A stretch of 64,000 nucleotides of DNA from JACOTV01 sp964579395. GTDB lineage: Bacteria; Patescibacteriota; Microgenomatia; UBA1406; GWC2-37-13. The stretch lies in assembly GCA_964579395.1 (NCBI GenBank), contig CAZOFT010000002.1, forward strand, positions 62,001 to 126,000, given 5' to 3'. A model generated the notes under the pieces. The model was given only the letters and a program-made list of their open reading frames with translations, made no database searches and was not told the DNA's origin. Numbering within the stretch: the first letter of the stretch is position 1; each line of letters begins with the position of its first letter. The position numbers and the translations under genes are program-made. Shown one piece after another: positions 9,462 to 18,068 of the stretch.

Positions 9462-10415
9462 ATGCGAAATCCTCTTTTTGGCGGCAAGCCTCACATCTCG
9501 CTTATTCTTCCTGCATATAATGAAGAAGAGACTCTGCAGGAGACCGTCACACGAATGCATGAAGTCATGAATGGGTATGATAAGTCGTACGAGATCATTT
9601 TTGTAAATGACGGATCAACTGACGCGACACGCCCGATCTTGCAGGCATTGCATGACGTGGACCATCGGGTAAAAGTCGTCAACTTCTCTCGCAATTTTGG
9701 TCACCAGACGGCAGTCAGTGCAGGGCTCGCCAAGGCAAGCGGTGACTATGTGGCGGTGTTGGATGCGGATTTACAAGATCCGCCTGAAGTGCTTCCGCAG
9801 TTTTTTGACCGGGCCAAGGAAGGGTATGATGTGGTGTATGCAATTCGAAAAAAACGCAAAGAATCGGCGCTCAAAAAGCTCGGCTACAAAGTGTTTTATC
9901 GCTTTCTCTCTCGAGTATCACACATCGACATTCCGCTTGATAGCGGCGATTTTTGTGTGATGAGTGCAAGAACTGTCGCCGCGCTAAACGCTTTGCCTGA
10001 ACGCAACCGGTTTGTGCGCGGGCTTCGCAGCTGGGTTGGCTATCGACAAATAGGGATGGAGTATGAGCGATCTGCGCGTTTTGCCGGGGAGAGCAAGTAT
10101 CCGTTTTCCAAACTGCTCAAACTCGCATTCGACGGCATCTTTTCATTTTCATATGTGCCTCTTCACTTTATATCGTGGCTGGGGTCGGCAGCGATGCTTC
10201 TTGCTTTTATCGGCTCTGTATGGGCGGTCTACCAGCGCTTTTTCACCGAAAACTACAATGCCGTGCCGGGGTTTGCCACAACCATAATTCTGGTTATGTT
10301 TATAGGAGGACTGCAACTCTTTTCCCTTGGCATCGTCGGTGAATATATGCGCCGGATGTATGATGAGATCAAAGCCCGCCCTCAATACATAATCGATTCT
10401 GAGATCGGCTTCTGA
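9462..10415 (+). CDS. GT2 polyprenyl-phosphate glycosyltransferase (GtrB/DPM1-like) with membrane anchor
   Basis: 317 residues from the ATG at 9462. The GT-A domain (about 1-220) has ISLILPAYNEEETLQ, VNDGSTDATRPIL, NFSRNFGHQTAVSAGL, and VLDADLQDPPEV carrying the DxD metal site. Two C-terminal spans (about 228-250 and 268-292) match the GtrB/ArnC group. The reaction would be transfer of hexose from a nucleotide sugar to undecaprenyl phosphate, giving the donor that GT-C enzymes nearby use outside the membrane. The sugar (glucose, mannose or an amino sugar) is not determined. It abuts the next gene tail-to-tail with no gap. Confidence 0.88.
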   Translation: MRNPLFGGKPHISLILPAYNEEETLQETVTRMHEVMNGYDKSYEIIFVNDGSTDATRPILQALHDVDHRVKVVNFSRNFGHQTAVSAGLAKASGDYVAVLDADLQDPPEVLPQFFDRAKEGYDVVYAIRKKRKESALKKLGYKVFYRFLSRVSHIDIPLDSGDFCVMSARTVAALNALPERNRFVRGLRSWVGYRQIGMEYERSARFAGESKYPFSKLLKLAFDGIFSFSYVPLHFISWLGSAAMLLAFIGSVWAVYQRFFTENYNAVPGFATTIILVMFIGGLQLFSLGIVGEYMRRMYDEIKARPQYIIDSEIGF

Positions 10416-10997
10416 TCAGGACTTCTTCTGTTGTGGGTGGACTGCGATAAGGTAGACGAGCAGTGCGGTTATGCAGAAAATATAAATGGGAAATGATGCT
10501 GTCTCAAAATTCCATTCCTTCACGGTAAGCAATGCAATGCCGCTGTTGATGAGTCCGAAGAGAAATATTTTGTAATTCTCCGTTTCCGGGTACTTGTAGG
10601 ATTTGATTACGGTCGGAATACTTGCAAGCACATCAGCAAGAATAGAAAAGAAGATTGCGACATTCGGCTCTCTGCTGAGCGCCCACAGGATGAGTCCAAT
10701 AAAAGAACTGACTCCACAAATAATGTCCAGTTTTTCCAATTTCCATTCAGACTTTTTATTTACAAATGAGGCAAGAAGCACTAAAAGCGGACTGAAGCCC
10801 ACACTGAATGTCATAAGCGATGTGAGTCCGACGCCTTTTTGGATCTGGGCTGCAAACGCGATAAGCGGTGCGAGCGCCCACATAAACCATGAGATGCGAT
10901 TCGGTTTTGTCTTCCCTTGAATCGTATCTTTGACATAGCTGTAAGTGCCGATAAGTCCAAGTAATACGCCTAAGATAGTGAAACGTTCGTCGATCAT
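10416..10997 (-). CDS. Multi-span membrane protein of unknown function (PQ-loop/SWEET-like topology)
   Basis: 193 residues and about six or seven spans. A conserved-looking loop KTKPNRISWFMWALAPLIAF lies after the first span, and a second half contains ADVLASIPTVIKSYKYPETEN. The repeated pattern of a proline-containing span next to a short Lys-rich loop resembles PQ-loop/SemiSWEET proteins, but this is weak. The ATG lies 2 nt after the stop of the upstream GT39 gene, so it is probably expressed from the same mRNA. No enzymatic motif is seen. A transport or scaffolding role beside the glycosyltransferases is only a guess. Confidence 0.6.
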   Translation of the reverse strand: MIDERFTILGVLLGLIGTYSYVKDTIQGKTKPNRISWFMWALAPLIAFAAQIQKGVGLTSLMTFSVGFSPLLVLLASFVNKKSEWKLEKLDIICGVSSFIGLILWALSREPNVAIFFSILADVLASIPTVIKSYKYPETENYKIFLFGLINSGIALLTVKEWNFETASFPIYIFCITALLVYLIAVHPQQKKS

Positions 10998-10999
10998 AG

Positions 11000-12535
11000 T
11001 TATTTCACCGTAAATAACGTGTATTCAGAATTGCGATAGAGTACGTGGTGGCCTTCACTGTAGGCCTTATCTCCGTTTTCAACCAGAAAGAGACCGCTTT
11101 TATACTTGAGTATCTGTTCAAATTCTTCTTTTGTATAGATGTAATTAGTCTTTTTTTGTCCGTAATACACCATGCAGGGATTGCCGCCATATACCCACGT
11201 CATGTCGATCTGTTCATTCTCCGGGAGATATTTGCGCCCTTGACGCTCTCCAAACGGCACAAGATACGTGAGTGTCGGGTATGAAGTTTTTTGAATAACC
11301 TGCTGCACCTGTCTATTGAGTGAATGATGTTGAGGACCTTCAAGTGCACGGGTTTCACGTAGAATCAGTTGACCGGCATCAAAAAGAAGTCCTACGGACA
11401 GGAGCGTAATGAGAATGGGCATGCTGTATTTGATCGTATGAAGAGGTGTTTTTTCACGAACAAATTGCGTGACAAGCACCAAGTTGTAGGCGATGTAGAT
11501 TGCAAAAAACGGATAGATCGGCAATATGTACCAGGCAACACGCGTTTGTGCACGGGTAATCGAGAGAAGCGGAACGGCAACAAGTACGATAATGGCGATC
11601 AGGATCTGGTGCTTTGCCAGTGCGCCATACATGGTTTTCCAGCGCCTTTTTTTGCCTTTTAGATACTTGAGCATGATGGCCCCAAGTTGTACTATTGCTG
11701 CAAACGACACAAAAATCCACGGCATAAGTTCTTTTGTTGCCAACACGCCATAAAACCATATGCGTTCACGGTGGTTTTCTATGGGGAAGCGTGCGCGCTT
11801 TATGATGTTGTCGAGTATATATACCTTGATGAACCGATCGTCATACGTGAAAAAGGTGATTACATGCCAGGGGACCACAGTAAGCGCCCAAGCAATGAGC
11901 AACTTTCCGTATTGTCTTATGCTGTTTTTTCCGGGGAACAAGATAGACACAGCGCCGATTGCAATAAGAAATGAGAGACTGCTGAGGCCTTTCATCATGG
12001 TGGCAATGCCGATCAGAAGACCCGCCAGATACGGCAGTAAATACGAGTGCTGGTATTTGATTTTGGTAATATGCTTTGTTTCAATCCAAGCCCACACGCC
12101 TGCAAGCAGGAAAAATGTATAGAGAATATCGGTGTTCAGATGCAGGCTGTTTATCACAAAGACTTCTGCAGTAAGCAGCACGAGTGCGGCAAGAAATCCC
12201 ACAGTACGGGAAAAATAGCGAGCGCAAAATAAATACGCAAGTGTCAGTATGCCGATGGCACCTGCCACATTTGAAAGGCGAAGCCAGAGTTCCTGCGGTG
12301 TAAGCTTTGTGAACAGAATGAGCAGCCATGAATAGAGTGGTGGCTTTTGCATATCGATATAGCTGTTCCACAGATTGGTGAGATAGTGTCCGTGCGTACT
12401 CATCTCCCGCGCATACTGTGCATACAAGCATTCATCCCAGTCTCGAAATGGTTCTTTTTGAATGCCTAAGAAAAAAAGAGTTGCTACTGCGGCAGCCAGG
12501 AGGATAAAGGGGAGATGCCGCCTGATCGTGTTCAT
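11000..12535 (-). CDS. GT39-family ArnT-like membrane glycosyltransferase
   Basis: 511 residues from the ATG at 12535. An in-frame ATG 15 codons upstream is rejected because a TACAAT -10 element lies between the two. After the first span comes FRDWDECLYAQYAREM, with the acidic pair found in ArnT and other GT39 enzymes, then YIDMQKPPLYSWL, the KPPL donor-binding motif. About eleven spans and a soluble C-terminal domain (about 390-511). It would transfer a sugar from a lipid-phosphate donor to an extracytoplasmic acceptor. Together DWDE and KPPL make this one of the clearest GT39 calls in the window. Confidence 0.88.
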   Translation of the reverse strand: MNTIRRHLPFILLAAAVATLFFLGIQKEPFRDWDECLYAQYAREMSTHGHYLTNLWNSYIDMQKPPLYSWLLILFTKLTPQELWLRLSNVAGAIGILTLAYLFCARYFSRTVGFLAALVLLTAEVFVINSLHLNTDILYTFFLLAGVWAWIETKHITKIKYQHSYLLPYLAGLLIGIATMMKGLSSLSFLIAIGAVSILFPGKNSIRQYGKLLIAWALTVVPWHVITFFTYDDRFIKVYILDNIIKRARFPIENHRERIWFYGVLATKELMPWIFVSFAAIVQLGAIMLKYLKGKKRRWKTMYGALAKHQILIAIIVLVAVPLLSITRAQTRVAWYILPIYPFFAIYIAYNLVLVTQFVREKTPLHTIKYSMPILITLLSVGLLFDAGQLILRETRALEGPQHHSLNRQVQQVIQKTSYPTLTYLVPFGERQGRKYLPENEQIDMTWVYGGNPCMVYYGQKKTNYIYTKEEFEQILKYKSGLFLVENGDKAYSEGHHVLYRNSEYTLFTVK

Positions 12536-12545
12536 GATACGTGAT

Positions 12546-12551
12546 ATTGTA
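12546..12551 (-). promoter_or_regulatory. -10 element TACAAT, short or no leader
   Basis: On the minus strand TACAAT ends 10 nt before the ATG at 12535. It decides the start of the ArnT-like gene against the upstream in-frame ATG at 12580. Confidence 0.55.
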
Positions 12552-12590
12552 CTAGGTGCGCCAATCCGATGCAGGCGCATTTTGGAAGGC

Positions 12591-13340
12591 TCAAATAGAG
12601 TATCGCCCTGTCAATTCGTAGTATTTAATTCGGGCGATATCCACCAGTGTTTCCCATGTGTCTTTTATAAAGCGGACATTTTTCGTTTCTACATGTTGCC
12701 ATGCGACCGGTACTTCGAGCGTTTTGAGATTGAGGCGGTTGGCAATATACAAAAACTCCAGATCAAATCCTGCAGACACTGATGCGCCACGCGCGGTACG
12801 TGCGGGAGTAAAAACACGGAGTCGCTCTATAATCTTTCGGGCAGATGTTGTCTCAAACAGTTTAAAGCCGCATTGTGTGTCGCGAATTGATCCCAGGCCG
12901 AGTACGCCGTTTCGAATGAGAATAAATCCGACTGCCATCACTTTGCGAATCAGGGGAGCATTTTTACGGGTTCTGCTGCGGGATCCGATCACGATAGGGT
13001 GTGCATCGCGAGCACCGTCTATGAGTTTTTCTGCCTCTTCAATAGGGGTGGCAAGATCAATATCAGAAAACAGAACATGGTTACAGCTCGCCTTTTCAAT
13101 GCCGGTGGTCACGGCGATCGCCTTGCCCTGGTGAGCATTTTCAATGAGTTTAAATTTTTTAAACTGCGGCAAATATAATTCTTTAATAAGGCGCTTGGTG
13201 TCATCAGTTGATCCGTCATCCACGATAAGCACTTCTTTAAATTCCCGATGATGCATCGTATAGTTGCCGATTTTATCCAGTACGCCTTTTTGAATATTTG
13301 CCTCTTCGTTATAGCAGGGAATAATGAGCGTGATATTCAT
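12591..13340 (-). CDS. GT2 dolichyl/polyprenyl-phosphate glucosyltransferase-like enzyme (ALG5-like)
   Basis: 249 residues from the ATG at 13340. Motifs in order: ITLIIPCYNEEANI, VDDGSTDDTKRLI, AHQGKAIAVTTGIEKA, FSDIDLATPIEE (metal-binding DxD), IGSRSRTRK, and DTQCGFKLFETTSAR; the last is typical of the ALG5/DPM1 branch. Unlike the GtrB-like enzyme at 9462 it has no membrane anchor. It should make polyprenyl-phosphate-sugar on the cytoplasmic face. It follows the GT-C gene at 13378 by 37 nt on the same strand and probably supplies donor to it. The sugar is unknown. Confidence 0.85.
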   Translation of the reverse strand: MNITLIIPCYNEEANIQKGVLDKIGNYTMHHREFKEVLIVDDGSTDDTKRLIKELYLPQFKKFKLIENAHQGKAIAVTTGIEKASCNHVLFSDIDLATPIEEAEKLIDGARDAHPIVIGSRSRTRKNAPLIRKVMAVGFILIRNGVLGLGSIRDTQCGFKLFETTSARKIIERLRVFTPARTARGASVSAGFDLEFLYIANRLNLKTLEVPVAWQHVETKNVRFIKDTWETLVDIARIKYYELTGRYSI

Positions 13341-13377
13341 GTGATATGAGCGGAAAAAATGAGTATGGGTGACCGGT

Positions 13378-14859
13378 TTATTTTCCCCGTGTCAGTTTGT
13401 AGATTGTAACACCGTCGACTTCATATCGCCCGGCTGTTTTGTCAGCACCAAAAAGTGCTATATCCCACAGAGGGCTTGAGCGTGGGTCACATTCCTCATG
13501 GCACAGCACAAACAATTCATCTCCTTTATTCTCTTTGTCATCATACGAGATGGGGGTGCGATAGTACTGAGTCAACATGTATCGGTACGGATAGCTGGCA
13601 TACTGTTCAGGAAGTGCGGTGATGCGATAGCTGCTGCTTTTGTTGTGTTTGGAGATTGTTTCAGCAACCCGGCGGGCTCGTTCAATCTGATGAGATGAGT
13701 TTTCATAAAAGAAGCGATAGTTGGGTATCTGCAGGGAAAGAAACAGTGCCACAAATACTGTTGCCACACCGATTTTGAGCCGAGGTTGGGAAAACATGGC
13801 ACACAGCAAGTAAGCGACAAAAGTATAAAAGAGCAAATAAAATGACCCCAAATAATGCGGAAACTTGGCGCCGGTATAGTAAGATGTCGCAATGGTCATG
13901 ACGATGAGTATCATTGAAATATAGCCGATTACCTGTTTGCGGATCAGTCCGACGACCGCAATAATAAGCATGCATGCCAATAGTGCAATGATGATAAACT
14001 GCTGAGTTTCTACTTGTGTGCTGTAGGTAAAGACTTGAGAAAAGGTGGAGATGATTTCATTAATCCGATTGCTGCTTTGTGTGTTTTGACTATCTGTCAG
14101 CAACAACGCGCTGCGAATATTGGGGAATCGATGAATAACCTCAAACAGCAAAAAGGGTGCTAGCGCTGCAGCCCATGCAGCAACCATAACGACTGCCCGC
14201 AGCAAATGAGACCACAACGGTGCACGAAGCGCATCAACCCATGTCCAATACGTGACAGCAAACACAAACACCAACACGAGTGCCAGATAGTGCATCTGCA
14301 TAGCGGCAGAAAAGAGTGCGCCGGCCAGAGCGTAATACCCGAGGTGTTTTGTCGTCAACCCTTTCCACCAGGCCCAGAGTGTGAAAAACACCATTGGTGC
14401 GAGAAGATTCGGATTCCAGGAAAATCGGTTGTACTCAATCAGAGTCCATGAAGTTGCAGCAAGAATGACGCTCAAAACCGCCGTCACACGATCCTTAAAC
14501 ATGTTTTCTACTGCCCAGTACTGCAGCAAAAGCGCCACGGAGCTGATTACCGCCACACCGACTGCGGGCCCGACCGGATTGCCGCCAAAAAGCAGCTGCC
14601 ATGGCGCCATCATATAGTAATACAAGGGCCCCAAGTACATGCTGCCAATTGATGTCACCGGTCCCAGTGCTGGAAGGTGGGTGACAGTTGCGATATCACG
14701 CATAATCAGAGAATCCCGGCCCTGGTCGCCCAAAAAGGTGGCAAAGTCTCCGATGCGATAGAGGCGAAGAAAGGTTCCTGTTGCAACAACAACCCACACA
14801 TACCAAGGGGTGTTGCGGATCATTTTTCGCAAACGGGCGTATAGCTTTTTATGCATCAT
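13378..14859 (-). CDS. GT39/GT-C-like membrane glycosyltransferase (GDQGRD type)
   Basis: 493 residues, with ATG codons at 14859 and 14856 both possible. The first loop reads DFATFLGDQGRDSLIMRDI; the GDQGRD motif is the acidic loop of a large GT-C subgroup common in Patescibacteria and Chloroflexi, and is shared in part by the gene at 29885 (DQVRD). A second loop, YLGPLYYYMMAPW, follows. About eleven spans, and a C-terminal soluble domain of about 100 residues. Probably an extracytoplasmic sugar transferase. Its start codon is only 18 bp from that of the divergent gene at 14878, so the two promoters must overlap. Confidence 0.8.
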   Translation of the reverse strand: MMHKKLYARLRKMIRNTPWYVWVVVATGTFLRLYRIGDFATFLGDQGRDSLIMRDIATVTHLPALGPVTSIGSMYLGPLYYYMMAPWQLLFGGNPVGPAVGVAVISSVALLLQYWAVENMFKDRVTAVLSVILAATSWTLIEYNRFSWNPNLLAPMVFFTLWAWWKGLTTKHLGYYALAGALFSAAMQMHYLALVLVFVFAVTYWTWVDALRAPLWSHLLRAVVMVAAWAAALAPFLLFEVIHRFPNIRSALLLTDSQNTQSSNRINEIISTFSQVFTYSTQVETQQFIIIALLACMLIIAVVGLIRKQVIGYISMILIVMTIATSYYTGAKFPHYLGSFYLLFYTFVAYLLCAMFSQPRLKIGVATVFVALFLSLQIPNYRFFYENSSHQIERARRVAETISKHNKSSSYRITALPEQYASYPYRYMLTQYYRTPISYDDKENKGDELFVLCHEECDPRSSPLWDIALFGADKTAGRYEVDGVTIYKLTRGK

Positions 14860-14860
14860 A

Positions 14861-14866
14861 TATAAT
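14861..14866 (+). promoter_or_regulatory. -10 element TATAAT within an 18 bp divergent start region
   Basis: TATAAT ends 11 nt before the ATG at 14878 and begins 2 bp after the first base of the divergent gene, leaving a leader of only a few nucleotides. Confidence 0.65.
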
Positions 14867-14877
14867 GAAAACGCACT

Positions 14878-16011
14878 ATGCGATCATTATACATAAAAGT
14901 CAAACCGCTCGCGGTTCTTTTTCTTTTTACACTGTTTAGCAGTGCGTTATTGTGGCTTCCGTTTGTTCAGCAGCTGGCATTTGCCGGCGTGCATATTCCC
15001 GGCACAAATACTGAGTTTATCTATCGTCACTATGACGGGCTTCTGTATGTGGTTGCTGCAAAAAGCTGGTATGATCCAAAAGAAATCGCAAAACTGGCGC
15101 TCGACACCCCTCTGGCGCCGTCGTATTTTGCCGCCCATCTGCCGCTATACCCGGGATTGATTCGGCTCGTTGCTTCGGCCGGTCTAGATTATGTGAAGTC
15201 AATGATGCTTGTGACCCTGCTCAGCAGCATAGCACTTTCGTGGATATTTTATGGATTTTTAAACACCTTCAAGCTCACCAAACACCCTCTGATTCTGACG
15301 ATGATTATGATGGTATTTCCCCGACTTCTCGTGGTGCGCAGTATCGGAGCGCCGGAACCGCTATTTATGTCGCTGATTCTCGGTTCGATATGGATGTGGG
15401 AACAGCGGCGGTTTTGGTTGGCAGGAGTATTGGGAGCTCTTGCGACTGCAGCAAAACTACCCGGAATTCTGCTGGTTGCTGCTTTCGGACTGGCTTCTTT
15501 GGAGCACCTGCGTGCCACGCGTACCGTTCGTTGGTCTTGGCTCGGTGGCCTTCTACCGCTTTTGGGATTATGTGCAGTGTGTCTGATTTACGCGCAGCAG
15601 TACGGTGACTTTTTTGCCTATTGGCATACCGGCTATGTAGTGCCGATGCTGTATCCATATGCAGCATTTAATCGGCAGGCGCGCTGGGTGGGCACGGCAT
15701 GGCTTGAAGATGTGTTGGCGTACTTTGCGTTGTATTTTTATGGCGCGCTGCAGTTGTTCCGCACTCATCTGCGAAGCGTGTTTTATTTCGTTCTGGTATT
15801 TGTGGCGGCCACCACATTTGTGCAGCATCGGGACATTTCTCGTTATTTACTCCCGGTCTGGCCATTTGTGGTAATTGCGTTTGAACGACAGATCACATCA
15901 CGAAAAGGCCTTATTTTGGTGGCGCTTCTTATCCCGGCTATCTATTTGTACGCGTGGAACTTTATGATGGAGAATGCGATGCCTGTGACACACTGGGAGA
16001 CGTATCTTTAA
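14878..16011 (+). CDS. GT-C mannosyltransferase-like membrane protein (PIG-V-like)
   Basis: 377 residues, about nine spans. The first large loop has FIYRHYDGLLYVVAAKSWYD, then YFAAHLPLYPGLIRLVA. A W/H-x-D-G/S-x-x-Y block followed by FFPLYP is the pattern of PIG-V/GPI-mannosyltransferase-II-like proteins, which use lipid-linked mannose. The short length compared with GT39 enzymes (no C-terminal soluble domain) agrees. It probably adds a hexose to an envelope glycolipid. The final codons overlap the stop of the convergent GT4 gene by 4 bp. Confidence 0.75.
   Translation: MRSLYIKVKPLAVLFLFTLFSSALLWLPFVQQLAFAGVHIPGTNTEFIYRHYDGLLYVVAAKSWYDPKEIAKLALDTPLAPSYFAAHLPLYPGLIRLVASAGLDYVKSMMLVTLLSSIALSWIFYGFLNTFKLTKHPLILTMIMMVFPRLLVVRSIGAPEPLFMSLILGSIWMWEQRRFWLAGVLGALATAAKLPGILLVAAFGLASLEHLRATRTVRWSWLGGLLPLLGLCAVCLIYAQQYGDFFAYWHTGYVVPMLYPYAAFNRQARWVGTAWLEDVLAYFALYFYGALQLFRTHLRSVFYFVLVFVAATTFVQHRDISRYLLPVWPFVVIAFERQITSRKGLILVALLIPAIYLYAWNFMMENAMPVTHWETYL
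14886..14891 (-). promoter_or_regulatory. Possible -10 TATAAT for the minus-strand gene, inside the divergent coding region
   Basis: On the minus strand TATAAT lies 26 nt before the ATG at 14859. This places it over codons 3-5 of the plus-strand gene, so the two promoters interleave. Confidence 0.4.
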
Positions 16012-17126
16012 TCATGGAAGCTCGCTCGCTTTTTTTCGACATAGTCACGCATCTTCTTGATGAACTCGTCTTCGGCGTACTGCTCGCTTTCTGATCGCGC
16101 ACGGCGACTCATTTGTTCTTTTGCATGGTCTGAGAGATCTTCATAGCGTGAGATTGCTTCAACTGCTGACTCAGCAGTAAGTTGCGGGTAGAGAAAACCG
16201 TTTTTTCCGTCTTTGACTGTTTCTTTCAAGCCTCCCGATGAGTAGGCAATAACCGGAACACCATGACTCATCGCTTCGACAGGTGCGATCCCAAACTCCT
16301 CATCTTGTGAGGCAAACAGAAACGCCGAAGCACCTTCGTAGAGCTCATAGAGCTTGGATTCTATGACGTTGCCGACAAACTGAATAGTGGGGCCGGCGAT
16401 AGACTTGAGATAATCTTCATCCCGTCCGCCGCCCACGACAACAAGCTGTTTGCTCAGAGTGTTTGCTGCCTGGATCAGCACATCGATGTGCTTTGCACGC
16501 GCCAGACGACTGACAGTAATATAGTACTCGCCGGCTTTTTTGTCGCGGTGTGTCGCCAAGGTGACCGGCGGATAGATGACATCCGAATCACGATGATAAA
16601 ACTTTTTCACTCGTTTTTTTGTCTCTTCGGAGTTGCTGATGATGAAGTCAGGTCGCTGAGCGGCGATATAGTCCCACATACGCAACCCGTGGTTGATAAG
16701 GGTGGCATAGATGCGAATCGCAAAATGTTTTCGCCATTCCATCGCGGTTTCATAGTTGTACAAGTATCGGGGCGGGTGGTGCATGTAGGTGATGTGTAGT
16801 GTATTCGGCCGGGTGATGATGCCGCGAGACATCGCGGTCGCCGATGAGGTGATCACGCAATCATACCCCGTAAAGTCCATACTCTCCCAAATCAGGGGAT
16901 ACATGAATCGCAGCGGTGAGTGGAGCCGCTTCATCCCCGGCACCCGATCGGCCCACGATGTGCGAATATGCATGCCGTCCAGCTCTGGTCCATGCACTCC
17001 GAGATTGTCGCGATTGAGATAGGAGGTATAGATATCAGCGTCAGGAAAGGCTTTGTGCAAGCTCACCAACACGCGCTCTGCGCCGCCAAACTCCAACAGG
17101 TGGTCGTGTACAATAGCCATTTTCAT
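16008..17126 (-). CDS. GT4-family glycosyltransferase (WbaZ-like mannosyltransferase)
   Basis: 372 residues. The GT-B N-terminal domain opens with MAIVHDHLLEFGGAERVL, and MHHPPRYLYNYE is typical of WbaZ/WbdC mannosyltransferases. In the C-terminal domain, VGGGRDEDYLKSIAG precedes SQDEEFGIAPVEAMSHGVPV, the E-x7-E retaining-GT signature that binds the nucleotide sugar. It would act in the cytoplasm using a GDP- or NDP-sugar and a lipid-linked acceptor. The start at 17126 is 8 nt downstream of a TATACT -10 element. It diverges from uppP and is the last glycosyltransferase of the cluster. Confidence 0.87.
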   Translation of the reverse strand: MKMAIVHDHLLEFGGAERVLVSLHKAFPDADIYTSYLNRDNLGVHGPELDGMHIRTSWADRVPGMKRLHSPLRFMYPLIWESMDFTGYDCVITSSATAMSRGIITRPNTLHITYMHHPPRYLYNYETAMEWRKHFAIRIYATLINHGLRMWDYIAAQRPDFIISNSEETKKRVKKFYHRDSDVIYPPVTLATHRDKKAGEYYITVSRLARAKHIDVLIQAANTLSKQLVVVGGGRDEDYLKSIAGPTIQFVGNVIESKLYELYEGASAFLFASQDEEFGIAPVEAMSHGVPVIAYSSGGLKETVKDGKNGFLYPQLTAESAVEAISRYEDLSDHAKEQMSRRARSESEQYAEDEFIKKMRDYVEKKRASFHD

Positions 17127-17134
17127 ACAGAGAC

Positions 17135-17140
17135 AGTATA
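17135..17140 (-). promoter_or_regulatory. -10 element TATACT, leaderless start of the GT4 gene
   Basis: Minus-strand TATACT ends 8 nt before the ATG at 17126. Its GTATAC core is palindromic, so the plus strand also reads TATACT at 17137-17142, which may serve uppP. Confidence 0.6.
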
Positions 17141-17174
17141 CTGTATCTCAGTTTTTACATACATCCTTTCGGAC

Positions 17175-17957
17175 ATGACACATATTCAGGCTCTCATACT
17201 CGGTATTGTCGAAGGAATTACCGAGTTTCTTCCCGTTTCATCTACTGCGCACCTCATTCTTACCAGTCACTTTATGCAGATTGCTGATGATAGCTACCTT
17301 TCGTTTTTTGAAGTCTTTATTCAGTCGGGGGCTATATTGGCGGTTGTTGTAATGTATATACAGACGATGATCAACAATCGTGATCTTACGCGTAATGTGC
17401 TGGTTTCGTTTTTTCCTACCGCAATAATCGGATTTGTTCTGTATAAAATCATAAAAACAGTGTTTTTCTCTTCCACGGGACTGATCGGCTTTATGTTGTT
17501 TTTCGTCGGCGTGCTCTTTCTTCTTTTAGAATACGTCATTAAAGAAGATCGCCTGAAGCTGCATAAGACACTCAAACAAGTAACACTCAAGCAGGCCGTG
17601 CTGATTGGGTTGGCTCAGTCACTGGCAGTAGTTCCGGGGGTATCGCGCGCCGGAATCGTGATGCTTGCCATGATGGCTATGGGATACAAGCGCTCGGAGT
17701 CTGCGCTGTATTCGTTTATGCTTGCCGTGCCGACAATAATGGCTGCATCAGTATATGATTTGTACAAATCTCGTGATATCCTCATGTCGTCGACCACTTC
17801 ACTCTCACCTCTTCTTGTCGGATTTATCACATCGTTTGCCGTCGCTTATGTCAGTGTAAAGTGGCTCATAGGCTATCTGCAGAAACACTCCCTTGTCCCC
17901 TTTGGGTTTTACCGTATCGCATTGGCGATATTGGTGATGTTTTTCATTGCACGTTGA
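17175..17957 (+). CDS. uppP: Undecaprenyl-diphosphatase
   Basis: 260 residues from the ATG at 17175; the long upstream extension is antisense to the GT4 gene and is rejected. Family motifs are complete: ALILGIVEGITEFLPVSSTAH with the catalytic (E/Q)GxxE and PVSSTxH blocks, and the second SLAVVPGVSRAGI block with the PGxSRSG-like active site. Eight spans are expected and seen. The enzyme hydrolyses undecaprenyl diphosphate to the monophosphate, recycling the carrier for peptidoglycan and glycan assembly, and often confers bacitracin tolerance. Its place directly after the glycosyltransferase cluster fits carrier recycling for those pathways. Confidence 0.95.
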   Translation: MTHIQALILGIVEGITEFLPVSSTAHLILTSHFMQIADDSYLSFFEVFIQSGAILAVVVMYIQTMINNRDLTRNVLVSFFPTAIIGFVLYKIIKTVFFSSTGLIGFMLFFVGVLFLLLEYVIKEDRLKLHKTLKQVTLKQAVLIGLAQSLAVVPGVSRAGIVMLAMMAMGYKRSESALYSFMLAVPTIMAASVYDLYKSRDILMSSTTSLSPLLVGFITSFAVAYVSVKWLIGYLQKHSLVPFGFYRIALAILVMFFIAR

Positions 17958-17987
17958 TATCGGTCGGGTTTACAGAATGCAGGCACT

Positions 17988-18059
17988 GCACCCGTAGTTT
18001 AACGGATAGAATGTGGGATTCCGGATCCCATGATGTGGGTTCGATCCCCGCCGGGTGCA
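17988..18059 (+). tRNA. tRNA-Arg (anticodon CCG)
   Basis: The 7 bp acceptor stem GCACCCG/CGGGTGC closes the cloverleaf. The anticodon stem TGGGA/TCCCA holds the loop TTCCGGA, giving anticodon CCG, which reads CGG. The T-arm has GTGGGTTCGATCCCCGC. The discriminator is A; CCA is not encoded. Confidence 0.93.
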
Positions 18060-18068
18060 CACACGGAC

